DNA of 6,519 nucleotides from positions 1 through 6,519 of the forward strand of contig CAMVAB010000045.1 of assembly GCA_947165335.1 (NCBI GenBank), read 5' to 3'. Origin of the DNA: an uncultured Pseudomonadota bacterium (GTDB lineage Bacteria > Pseudomonadota > Alphaproteobacteria > Rs-D84). The notes beneath the pieces were generated by a model. It worked only from the letters and a program-made list of their open reading frames with translations. It did not search any database and had not been told where the DNA came from. A program made the translations under genes and the position numbers. This document shows, in pieces, positions 1 to 6,519 of the stretch. Each line of letters opens with the position of its first letter. The stretch's first letter is position 1.

Positions 1-1
1 T

Positions 2-778
2 AATCCAGAACCTTTTTTATCAAGTTTTTTGCTTTATAATCTAGAATCTTTGTCTTTGAAGCAGAAACAAAAATTAAAACATTTGTTTATAGATGTTATT
101 AATGAATTAAAACAACACCACGAAAAAACATCATCTATACAACAAAAATACAAAGAAATGGTCGCGATTTTAGGTCATGATTTTGGTTTTGATGAATTTG
201 TTTCTGCCTGTTTTATTGCTTTAACACAGGCTCAAAGACAGGTTTTATTGAATAATATTACTGATTTAGATTTACATATTTGGACATGGGGCGCAAATTT
301 AACATGTGTATCTAATAATCAATCATTATTTGAAAAGTGCCATCTGGATACATGTTATTCACAAAAACAAAATGAAAAAGTATATAATGAATCAAAAATA
401 TCTTTGAATATGCCGCATGGCCAGGCTAACACTGGTTTTTCATGGCGCGTATGTGATATATTGGCATCAAATGCATTGTTAATATCAAACCCATCAGAAG
501 ATTTAACGAGTTTATTTGGTGGTATAATACCAACATATAAAAATGCTAAAGAATTACGTGATAAAATTAAATATTATTTAACACATGACAAAGAAAGACG
601 CGAAATAGTTGAAAAATGCCATAAAATTATAGACAAAAATCATAGATACGAAAATGTTTTTGATGTTATCGGTAAATATTATAATATAAAAATGTTAGGT
701 AACAACAGTGGCAACCTGAAAGTATTAAAAAGAACCATTTATAAACAAAATAAATGGTTAAGAAACCATAAAAAATAA
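2..778 (+). CDS. CgeB-like glycosyltransferase, 3' part (5' end outside window)
   Basis: The reading frame is open to the left edge of the window, so this is the C-terminal part (about 258 codons) of a longer protein. The TTG at 29 is not a convincing start, because in-frame codons continue upstream and no ribosome site precedes it. The segment at nt 395-520 (starting KISLNMPHG, then TGFSWRVCDILASNA) matches the nucleotide-sugar-binding C-terminal half of GT-B glycosyltransferases of the CgeB/Glyco_trans_1_2 type. In these, a small-residue/aromatic stretch and an Arg precede an acidic residue in an RxxD/E helix. The next gene's first module has the same order: K-I-x-x-N-M-x-H, G-F-S-x-R, D-I-x-A-S-N-A, then YLLTHEKER versus YLTHDKERR. 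The two are therefore paralogues. The role is presumably transfer of a sugar to a surface glycan in the cytoplasm; donor and acceptor cannot be read. The tail after about nt 690 is Lys/Asn-rich and basic. The gene ends 12 bases before the next start, so the two are probably co-transcribed. Confidence 0.8.
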   Translation, partial: NPEPFLSSFLLYNLESLSLKQKQKLKHLFIDVINELKQHHEKTSSIQQKYKEMVAILGHDFGFDEFVSACFIALTQAQRQVLLNNITDLDLHIWTWGANLTCVSNNQSLFEKCHLDTCYSQKQNEKVYNESKISLNMPHGQANTGFSWRVCDILASNALLISNPSEDLTSLFGGIIPTYKNAKELRDKIKYYLTHDKERREIVEKCHKIIDKNHRYENVFDVIGKYYNIKMLGNNSGNLKVLKRTIYKQNKWLRNHKK

Positions 779-790
779 ATAAGGTAAAAA

Positions 791-3700
791 ATGGCAAAGG
801 TTTTATTAAGCTTTTCTGGTAACAAACTTTCTGAAGACGCAAAATGGAATATATTCACATTTTACGAAGGTTTGATGCGTGCATTGGTTCGTAATGGAAA
901 CGATGTTTATTACATGATTGCCAACGAATTTGTTCAATCTTATAATTCAAGAAGCAATGAAATTCATAATACTTTGTCCAAAGAAAAATTAGATGAATAT
1001 GTAAAAAATCAAAACTTTGATTTGATTATTGCTTTTAATAATGCGTTGTATGACGGTTATTTACAAAAATCGCAAATTCCATATATTGTGTGGGGTGTGG
1101 ATCCTATAAGTGTTTATGCGGATAAAGATAAATTAAAGGCAAATAAATCGCGTTATATTTTTGCTGGTAATTGTGAAGAAGACAAGCAAAACATAGATAA
1201 ATATTTTGAAACAAACAAGGCTGTAATTTTAAGAATGGCGACAGATGTTCGCTCTAAAAAATTAAAAACAGAAAATAATATATCTTTTGTTGGTTCTTTG
1301 TGGAATAGCCATGAAAAGAAATTGGTACAAAATGGTCTGAATCCGGAAATTTTATCTAAAATAATAAAATTGTTGCGTAAAAACACTAATTTAACCCCAG
1401 AAGAAATTTGTAAAAAATTAAAGATCAAAGAAGATGTATTCAAAGACACATCTGTGTTTTGGGTATTACATGGAATCGCGACAACTGACAGAATCAGGGT
1501 GTTGTCAGGTTTGACAGATCTTGGGCTAAAAGCATACGGTTTATCAGAAATATGGAAAAATATTGCAGATACAAATGTAGATTTAGCATGCTGTTATCAA
1601 CCAGAATTAATATATGACATCGTTGCAACTGAAAATCTTTATAATAAATCAAAAATCGGTTTTAATATGTCGCATGTTCATGCACGTGAATCTGGTTTTT
1701 CGTTCAGATTACTAGATATTATGGCATCAAACGCGTGTATTGTGACAGATGATAAAAAGATATATAAGGAATTATTTGGTAAATATGTTAAATTGCCAAC
1801 TTTTAAATATGGTGATGCAAACGATGCAAGAAAGGTATGCGAATATTTATTAACACATGAAAAAGAAAGACAAAAAATAGTTGCTGGTTGTCATAAAGCC
1901 ATAGACGCAGAATTTCGTTTCGAACATCGTTTTAAACAAATTACAGACTTAACGGGTGTTAAATTGATAAGTAAAAAAACAGGTTCAATGACTCAAATTT
2001 CAGCGCAAGATTTTATAAAAGCTGAAGCAAAACAAGAAATTTTTAATGACAACAAAATGTCTGGTAATACAAAAAAGAAAAAAATAAAAGTATTAGCTGT
2101 TGTTCATACTTTATATACAAATACGTATGATACGTTATATTATGAAGCAAAAAGGTGTAAAAATATAGATTTCAATTTTGTTGTAATTCCTTTAAAACAA
2201 GGAAGCTTTTCTATATCTGTACAACAAATAGAAGAAATGATGCGCAAAAAGGGTTATCCATATATTTTGGGTTATAACGAAGCAACAAATGAATATTTAG
2301 ATTTAAAAAAATTAGAACCAGATGTTGTATTTGTACAGTCACCATATGATAAACAACGCGTATCAAGCTTATATTCTACAAAGTATTTAGCAACTTTTGC
2401 GAAGGTTTTTCATATATCATATGGAAGCACAATGTTAAGTTATGACGAAGGTAGATATAAAGGTTTTTTAACTGGATTATTAAATGATTTTACAGGGATT
2501 TTTTCTGAATCTGTAGATTTAGCAAATTATTTAGATAAATATAATCCGGGAAAATATATACCTGTCGGATATATGAAATGTGATAAATATTTGAATTATA
2601 AAACTAAATTACCAAGAGATAAAAAGTATGATTTTGTGATCGCATGGAAACCTAGATGGGTTGGTGAACCACAAGGTTCAAATTTGTTAAAATATTTAAG
2701 ATTTTTCATGAATTTGTGTAAAGAAAAACCAAACTTTCAACTGATTTTTATAAAACACCAGTTATGTGAAAAAAATTTAATTGAAAATAAAATTTTACCA
2801 GCCAATAAGGTAAAAAAATTATTTGATGATTTGCGTAACATAGCAAATATAAAGATAGTTGAAGACGGAGATTTCTTGGACTGGGTTTTTTCTGCAGATG
2901 TGTTTGTAGGAGATTATTGTTCCACTATTATGGAATTCGCATTGTCTGGCAAACCAGTGATTTATACACCTGTTAAAGACATTGTTTTAAGTGATTACGG
3001 TGAAAAAATATTATCTAACTGGTACGTGGCAAAATCACGTGAATCATTAAAAAAATATTTATTTGATTTAAAGGATGGGAATGACCCAAAATCTGCAGAA
3101 AGACATAAAAATTTATATTTAATATCTTCTCCAGAAATAAAAAAGAATGGTAGTATAGCAAAGAATATAATTGATTATTTGTTAAAAAATATAAACACAA
3201 AAGAACAAAAACAGAAAAGAAGTTGTTTTAATAAAATAAAAGATATTTTATTAAAAATAAAACGTACACCTAAAAATACAAGAGTAAGAAAATTTAGGAT
3301 AATATACGAAAGATATTTTATAGGTTTATTAAATGGTTTAACGGGTTCGTTATCTACTTTAGGTACTTTTGTTGAAAAAAGATTTTTACAAATAGAAGAA
3401 AAACTTAATCGACCAACGTTTTTAAATTTTAGATTTACAGCATATCATGAGTTTTTAGATGAACAGGCATATATTGCAAAGGTATCAAAGGGTTTACCAC
3501 CAAAGAAACCAGGTGATAAAATTCGTGTTGTATTTTTGTTCCAAGAAGCCAGTTATTGGCCTTCGTTGAAAAATTTATATGAAAATTTGAAAAAAGATCC
3601 AAGATTTGAAGTGTTTGTTATTGCTATTCCGACATTATCTGTTCCTAGTTTTGTTGAATTAGAATTAAAAGAAGAAAATATAAAATTTTTACATGATAAT

Positions 3701-4663
3701 AATATAGATTATATTGATAGTCGTTGTGTATATTCTACATTATTTGATCCGTACACTTTACGTCCAGATTATGTGTTTGTTCAAATTCATTTTAATCGTC
3801 AAAGACCAATGGAATATAAAACAAATATAATGGGGCTTTATACCAAGGTTTGTCTGGTGCCGCATGCATTTTTGTTGTCGGCATCTGATAATAAGGAATT
3901 AATTCATCAAACAAATTATTTCCGCGTATTTGTTCCAAATGAATATCACGCAAATGTTTTATCTGATGTGTTTCATCATGATGAAAATATTGAAATTGTT
4001 GGATATCCACGTTTTGATATGTATAAAAATAAAATCAAAGATTCAAATTTATGGAAAATATCCAAAAAAGAAAACCCAAATATTAAACGTATTATTTGGT
4101 CACCACATTGGTGGGCATATGGTTATACACCAAAATTAGTAGAAAATATATTCAAAACATGGGAATATTTCTATAATTTTGTGCAAAATAATTCTGATAT
4201 AGAATTGATTATTAAACCACATCCAAATTTATTTAACGGTTTGGTTGCATCTGGGTTTTTATCAGAAGATAAAAAACAAAAAATGTTGGACAATATGAAT
4301 AATTTGCCAAATGCATCTGTGTATATGGGGGGTGATTACATAGATTTATTTAAAACAGCCGATTTAATGGTTAATAATTCTATTTCGTTTTTGGCAGAAT
4401 GGTTGCCATCTAAAAAACCAATGATTTTCCAAGATACAGAACGAAAATTTGAATTAAACGAAATCGCTGAAAAGATTTTGGACGTTTATTATCATGCTGA
4501 TAATTTGGAAAAATTAAACGATTTAATCAAAGATTTATTATCAAAGAAAAATGATAAAATGTTGAATAAAAGATTAAAACTTTTGAAAAATTTAAAATTG
4601 ATAACGAAAGAAAACGTATCGGATTTAATTAAAAAATCTTTGATTAAACACGTAAAAGATTAA
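791..4663 (+). CDS. Three-module glycosyltransferase: CgeB-like GT plus two CDP-glycerol glycerophosphotransferase-like modules
   Basis: This 1290-residue protein starts at ATG 791, with AAGG at 781-784 just upstream. Module 1 (about 1-395) is a CgeB-like GT-B glycosyltransferase, with KIGFNMSHVHARESGFSFR (288-306) and D309 in the donor-binding half. A Lys-rich linker (about 396-431) follows. Module 2 (about 432-800) resembles TagB/TagF polymerases (Glyphos_transf): HISYG (541-545), PVGYMKCDKY (591-600), AWKPRW (618-623), KHQ (655-657) and GDYCSTIMEFALSGKPVIY (707-725). A very basic linker (about 800-905) may contact membrane or polymer. Module 3 (about 910-1270) repeats the fold: VPHAF (1023-1027), GYPRFD (1071-1076), WSPHWW (1103-1108), IKPHP (1141-1145) and NNSISFLAEWLPSKKPMIF (1195-1213). 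Family members transfer glycerol-phosphate or ribitol-phosphate from CDP-polyols onto wall or capsule polymers at the inner membrane face. No signal peptide or membrane helix is evident. The inferred role is building a sugar/polyol-phosphate surface polymer; the actual substrates are unknown. A terminator follows, so it ends its operon. Confidence 0.85.
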   Translation: MAKVLLSFSGNKLSEDAKWNIFTFYEGLMRALVRNGNDVYYMIANEFVQSYNSRSNEIHNTLSKEKLDEYVKNQNFDLIIAFNNALYDGYLQKSQIPYIVWGVDPISVYADKDKLKANKSRYIFAGNCEEDKQNIDKYFETNKAVILRMATDVRSKKLKTENNISFVGSLWNSHEKKLVQNGLNPEILSKIIKLLRKNTNLTPEEICKKLKIKEDVFKDTSVFWVLHGIATTDRIRVLSGLTDLGLKAYGLSEIWKNIADTNVDLACCYQPELIYDIVATENLYNKSKIGFNMSHVHARESGFSFRLLDIMASNACIVTDDKKIYKELFGKYVKLPTFKYGDANDARKVCEYLLTHEKERQKIVAGCHKAIDAEFRFEHRFKQITDLTGVKLISKKTGSMTQISAQDFIKAEAKQEIFNDNKMSGNTKKKKIKVLAVVHTLYTNTYDTLYYEAKRCKNIDFNFVVIPLKQGSFSISVQQIEEMMRKKGYPYILGYNEATNEYLDLKKLEPDVVFVQSPYDKQRVSSLYSTKYLATFAKVFHISYGSTMLSYDEGRYKGFLTGLLNDFTGIFSESVDLANYLDKYNPGKYIPVGYMKCDKYLNYKTKLPRDKKYDFVIAWKPRWVGEPQGSNLLKYLRFFMNLCKEKPNFQLIFIKHQLCEKNLIENKILPANKVKKLFDDLRNIANIKIVEDGDFLDWVFSADVFVGDYCSTIMEFALSGKPVIYTPVKDIVLSDYGEKILSNWYVAKSRESLKKYLFDLKDGNDPKSAERHKNLYLISSPEIKKNGSIAKNIIDYLLKNINTKEQKQKRSCFNKIKDILLKIKRTPKNTRVRKFRIIYERYFIGLLNGLTGSLSTLGTFVEKRFLQIEEKLNRPTFLNFRFTAYHEFLDEQAYIAKVSKGLPPKKPGDKIRVVFLFQEASYWPSLKNLYENLKKDPRFEVFVIAIPTLSVPSFVELELKEENIKFLHDNNIDYIDSRCVYSTLFDPYTLRPDYVFVQIHFNRQRPMEYKTNIMGLYTKVCLVPHAFLLSASDNKELIHQTNYFRVFVPNEYHANVLSDVFHHDENIEIVGYPRFDMYKNKIKDSNLWKISKKENPNIKRIIWSPHWWAYGYTPKLVENIFKTWEYFYNFVQNNSDIELIIKPHPNLFNGLVASGFLSEDKKQKMLDNMNNLPNASVYMGGDYIDLFKTADLMVNNSISFLAEWLPSKKPMIFQDTERKFELNEIAEKILDVYYHADNLEKLNDLIKDLLSKKNDKMLNKRLKLLKNLKLITKENVSDLIKKSLIKHVKD

Positions 4664-4669
4664 AAAAAT

Positions 4670-4697
4670 AAAAACGGCATTTCACATGCCGTTTTTT
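4670..4697. terminator. Bidirectional intrinsic terminator between convergent genes
   Basis: A perfect stem pairs 4670-4680 (core ACGGCAT) with 4686-4696 (core ATGCCGT), enclosing the five-base loop TTCAC. On the + strand the stem runs into six T's (4692-4697). On the - strand it runs into the complement of the A-rich stretch 4662-4674. It therefore serves both the large glycosyltransferase gene (stop at 4663) and the tail-fibre gene on the other strand (stop complement at 4699-4701). Its position exactly between two convergent stop codons supports the call. Confidence 0.9.
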
Positions 4698-4698
4698 A

Positions 4699-5547
4699 TT
4701 ATGCTGATGCCGTACCACATACATACCAATCTACATTATAATTGCCGCAATTTATATACAATACTGTTTCGCTAACCAAATTTACACCAATAGCAGCTGC
4801 TGTTCCGGTATTGCGACATGTTGCCAAAACAAAATAATTTTTGTCCGCCATGCGCTTTGGTAATGTTGCGTTTGATGAACCTGATATTTTGCCACCTTGT
4901 TCAATCCATCCAGATTTATATTTACGATACCATGTATAATTATTAGATGATGTTGGTGCTTGTGATTCGATTACATAATCTATCAAACCAGATGTTCTGG
5001 TGTCTAGTGTGGATATGTTTTCTGTATTTGTTGTCACAGATTGACGTAATGTTGATATATCCCCAAGATTTGTTATTTGTTGGGACAATATAGAAATTGC
5101 TGCGCTGACATCAACAATTTCATCATGTATTGCTGCAATTCGCGCCAACAATGTTGTTGTTGATTCTTTGTCTGCTATATCGGCATATTCTGAATACAAT
5201 GAATCTATTTCGTCTTGTAAATCTTTGATGATTTCAACAGTATAATTCATGTCTTGATTCAATGTTGTTGGGTTTAATTTTTCAGTCGGCTGATAATCTA
5301 CTATGCGTGTTAACGGCAAAGAACGTGCAATTGTTATGTTATCTAATACAGTTGGCGCAACATCAAAAACAACTTTGCCGCCAGTATATGGAATATCTGC
5401 ATCTAATCCAGCTGATGTTCCAATGATAGTGTAACCAGTGGCTGTTTGATTGTTTTTTGTCACAATAATATTACTGTTTTCAAAATATGGGAAATTAAAT
5501 GTAAATTCTGTCGTCGAACCATCCCCCATATAAGAGACTTTTTGCAT
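4699..5547 (-). CDS. Phage tail-fibre-like protein
   Basis: This gene encodes 282 residues on the - strand. The ATG (5545-5547) follows AAGGAG (5553-5558) at five bases, a strong ribosome site. The N-terminal part (about 1-100) has the pattern of phage fibre adaptor domains of T7-fibre type: YMGDGSTTEFTFNFPYF (6-22), a GTSAG turn, TGGKVVFDVAP (55-65), ITIARSLPLTRIVDYQPTEK (71-90) and LNPTTLNQDMNY. Residues about 105-190 are rich in spaced hydrophobics, polar residues and Thr/Ser and look like a trimeric coiled-coil or fibrous shaft. The C-terminal part begins with YTWYRKYKSGWIEQGG (204-219), common at the start of fibre tip domains, and ends with a small knob holding three cysteines (C244, C267, C277). 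The length is short for a fibre but complete. Family members trimerise and bind cell-surface glycans; the N-terminal domain attaches to a tail or baseplate. No other phage gene is visible, so it could be a prophage remnant, part of a tailocin encoded elsewhere, or a domesticated adhesin. It looks more GC-rich than the neighbouring glycosyltransferase genes. Confidence 0.82.
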   Translation of the reverse strand: MQKVSYMGDGSTTEFTFNFPYFENSNIIVTKNNQTATGYTIIGTSAGLDADIPYTGGKVVFDVAPTVLDNITIARSLPLTRIVDYQPTEKLNPTTLNQDMNYTVEIIKDLQDEIDSLYSEYADIADKESTTTLLARIAAIHDEIVDVSAAISILSQQITNLGDISTLRQSVTTNTENISTLDTRTSGLIDYVIESQAPTSSNNYTWYRKYKSGWIEQGGKISGSSNATLPKRMADKNYFVLATCRNTGTAAAIGVNLVSETVLYINCGNYNVDWYVCGTASA

Positions 5548-5556
5548 TTTTACTCC

Positions 5557-5574
5557 TTTTTGTTATAACAAAAA
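5557..5574. repeat. Perfect 18-base palindrome next to tail-fibre ribosome site
   Basis: The sequence TTTTTGTTATAACAAAAA is its own reverse complement over all 18 bases. It spans the U-tract of the second leader hairpin and abuts the AAGGAG ribosome site of the tail-fibre gene. It may be a DNA operator, or an RNA hairpin (seven pairs, TATA loop) influencing ribosome access. It also contains TATAAC, a weak -10-like element. Because it is very AT-rich, chance is a real alternative. What is seen is the symmetry only. Confidence 0.4.
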
Positions 5575-5596
5575 AAGCCTGCGCAATTGCACAGGC
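5570..5596 (-). terminator. Leader terminator/attenuator 2 of the tail-fibre gene
   Basis: Read on the - strand, the arms GCCTG and CAGGC... form GCCTGTGCAATTGCGCAGGC (5596 to 5577). This gives five outer pairs, one A-C mismatch, two inner GC pairs and an AATT loop. It is followed immediately by seven T's (5576-5570), a textbook intrinsic terminator on the - strand. On the + strand no T-tract follows, so it is not a terminator in that direction. It lies between the putative promoter and the tail-fibre ribosome site, so it would stop that gene's own transcript after about 60 nt unless antiterminated. Confidence 0.75.
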
Positions 5597-5623
5597 AAAA
5601 AAACAGCCGATAAATGTCGGCCG
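5597..5623 (-). terminator. Leader terminator/attenuator 1 of the tail-fibre gene
   Basis: On the - strand, CGGCCGA (5623-5617) pairs with TCGGCTG (5610-5604) around the six-base loop CATTTA, with one G-U pair. Seven T's (5603-5597) follow directly. It begins about six bases after the predicted transcription start and abuts the second hairpin with no gap. No gene on the - strand lies upstream that needs a terminator, since the neighbouring gene from 5754 reads on the + strand. The natural target is therefore RNA started from the promoter at 5636-5664. Confidence 0.72.
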
Positions 5624-5635
5624 CTTATGTTTAGC

Positions 5636-5664
5636 ATTATATCATAAAATGACAAAAAAATCAA
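5636..5664 (-). promoter_or_regulatory. Sigma70-type promoter for the tail-fibre leader
   Basis: On the - strand there is TTGATT (5664-5659), a 17-base spacer, and TATAAT (5641-5636). The -10 is preceded by TGA, giving an extended -10 (TGnTATAAT). The -10 is a perfect consensus match and the -35 matches at four of six positions with ideal spacing. Transcription should start near 5629, giving an 82-nt leader before the tail-fibre ATG. AT-rich sequence raises the chance of accidental matches, but this is the best promoter-like site in the gap. Confidence 0.55.
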
Positions 5665-5711
5665 TGTGTTAATAATTTTTCTGTATAAAATCGAAAATAT
5701 TATATTATAAT
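5649..5711 (+). promoter_or_regulatory. Candidate promoter region of the aminotransferase gene
   Basis: Two + strand candidates are seen. One is ATGACA (5649-5654) with AATAAT (5671-5676) at 16 bases. The other is a perfect TATAAT (5706-5711), with only a poor -35 (TGTATA, 5682-5687). Either would give a leader of roughly 40-75 nt before the ATG at 5754. The first overlaps the opposite-strand promoter at 5636-5664, so the two genes could compete for polymerase. I cannot choose between them by eye. Confidence 0.3.
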
Positions 5712-5753
5712 AACCGTGTTTAAATAGATTTTTTCGTATAAAAAGGAAAACAA

Positions 5754-6519
5754 ATGATTAAATTTTTAGATTTACAGAAAATAAATAACCGTTTTCGTGA
5801 ACAAATGGATGCGCGTATCAAAGATATTTTGGATGCAGGATGGTATTTATCTGGTAAATGGAACGATGAATTTTCAAAACATTTTGCGCAATTTTGTGGG
5901 ACTAAACATGCAGTTGGTGTTGCAAACGGTTTGGACGCTATAAATTTAATCATTCGTGGTTATGGTTTTGGGGCAGGGGATGAAATAATTGTTCCTGCAA
6001 ACACTTATATTGCGACAATATTGGCGATTTCTGAAAATGGATGTACGCCAGTATTGGTTGAACCTGATATAAATACTTATAATATTGATCCGGAAAAAAT
6101 CGAAGAAAAAATTACACCAAAAACAAAGGCTATCATTGTTGTTCATTTATATGGTCAGGCTGTTCAAATGAAAAAAATTTGGGAATTGGCAAAAAAGTAT
6201 AATTTGAAAGTCATCGAAGATTCTGCCCAGGCACATGGCGCGATGTATGACGGAAAACGCGTTGGAAATTTAGGTGATGCGTCCGCATTCAGTTTTTATC
6301 CTGGCAAAAATCTTGGTGCACTTGGGGATGCTGGCGGGGTCACAACAAATGACAGCGAATTATTTGAAAAAGTTCATGCGATTGCTAATTATGGTTCTGA
6401 TTATAAATATCATCATATTTACAAAGGTGTAAATTCCAGATTAGACGAAATTCAAGCGGCCCTTTTGGATGTTAAGTTACCATATTTAGATGCTGATAAT
6501 GCACGCAGACGTGAAATTG
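5754..6519 (+). CDS. DegT/DnrJ/EryC1/StrS sugar aminotransferase, 5' part (FdtB/QdtB-like)
   Basis: About 255 codons are visible; the family is usually about 365-375 residues, so roughly the last third lies beyond the window. ATG 5754 follows AAAAGGA (5741-5747) at a normal distance, and the N-terminus MIKFLDLQKINNRF is a usual one for the family. PLP-enzyme features are in place: VANGLDAI (cofactor phosphate region), VPANTYIATILAI, VHLYGQ, EDSAQAHG (155-162, with D156 for the pyridine nitrogen) and SFYPGKNLGALGDAG with the Schiff-base lysine at K185. The PGKNLGALGDAG and VPANTYIA wording fits best the FdtB/QdtB/TylB-like group. These convert dTDP-3-keto-6-deoxyhexoses to 3-amino sugars with glutamate as donor, in the cytoplasm, supplying amino sugars for surface glycans. 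A 3-keto sugar isomerase (FdtA/QdtA) and an acetyltransferase (FdtC/QdtC) would be expected nearby but are not in view. Other nucleotide-sugar aminotransferases remain possible. Confidence 0.9.
   Translation, partial: MIKFLDLQKINNRFREQMDARIKDILDAGWYLSGKWNDEFSKHFAQFCGTKHAVGVANGLDAINLIIRGYGFGAGDEIIVPANTYIATILAISENGCTPVLVEPDINTYNIDPEKIEEKITPKTKAIIVVHLYGQAVQMKKIWELAKKYNLKVIEDSAQAHGAMYDGKRVGNLGDASAFSFYPGKNLGALGDAGGVTTNDSELFEKVHAIANYGSDYKYHHIYKGVNSRLDEIQAALLDVKLPYLDADNARRREI

Noticed and set aside
29..31. TTG as a start codon for the first gene
   Set aside because: The frame stays open to base 2 with no stop, no ribosome site precedes the TTG, and the visible part matches only the C-terminal half of the family, so the gene begins outside the window.
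1153..1449. Open frame on the - strand inside the large gene
   Set aside because: It lies wholly antisense to a well-supported glycosyltransferase, has no recognisable domain, and fits a chance frame. The same holds for the - strand frames at 3015-3200 and 3792-4010 and the + strand frame at 3930-4139.
5564..5599. Small leader-peptide frame TTG-CCT-GTG... ending at TAA within the second hairpin
   Set aside because: It has no ribosome site, a TTG start inside a U-tract and no run of regulatory codons, so translation-coupled attenuation is not supported.
4670..5623. Invertible segment: the hairpins on both sides of the tail-fibre gene as recombination sites
   Set aside because: The hairpin at 4670-4697 and those at 5577-5623 share no common inverted sequence, and no invertase gene is visible.
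5577..5623. tRNA fragment, attachment site or CRISPR repeat in the intergenic hairpins
   Set aside because: The two hairpins differ in sequence, are each followed by a T-tract, and show no tRNA arms, no spaced repeats and no second copy as an att direct repeat in the window.
5720..6146. Two - strand open frames across the start of the aminotransferase
   Set aside because: They are antisense to a gene with clear PLP-enzyme motifs and show no domain or ribosome site of their own.

Overview
The window is AT-rich bacterial DNA, probably from a cell-surface polysaccharide (capsule, O-antigen or teichoic-acid-like polymer) locus, interrupted by one isolated phage-type tail-fibre gene. Nothing in the sequence fixes the taxon. 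The low GC, the AAGGAG-type ribosome sites and this kind of tail-fibre gene would fit an AT-rich gut bacterium, and my guess is a low-GC alphaproteobacterium. That guess is weak.

Left part (about 1-4663, + strand). The 3' end of one glycosyltransferase gene is followed after 12 bases by a very large gene encoding 1290 residues. The large protein joins a CgeB-like GT-B glycosyltransferase module to two modules resembling CDP-glycerol glycerophosphotransferases (TagB/TagF type). The truncated first gene is a paralogue of the CgeB-like module. The two genes look like the end of an operon and finish at a bidirectional terminator (4670-4697).

Middle part (4699-5664, - strand). A 282-residue tail-fibre-like protein lies on the opposite strand with no other phage gene visible. 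Its upstream region is the most unusual part of the window. A good sigma70-type promoter (5636-5664) is followed at once by two tandem intrinsic-terminator hairpins, each with its own seven-U tract. A perfect 18-base palindrome and the ribosome site come next. This suggests control by attenuation or antitermination, comparable in layout to Q-dependent late promoters of lambdoid phages, or else a very short non-coding RNA.

Right part (5754-6519, + strand). This is the 5' part of a DegT/DnrJ/EryC1/StrS sugar aminotransferase, closest by eye to the FdtB/QdtB group that makes dTDP-3-amino-3,6-dideoxyhexoses. It reads divergently from the tail-fibre gene and runs off the window. A working model is that the aminotransferase opens an operon for an activated amino sugar, and the glycosyltransferases assemble a surface glycan. 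The tail-fibre protein, whose family normally binds surface glycans, sits between them as an inserted or domesticated gene.
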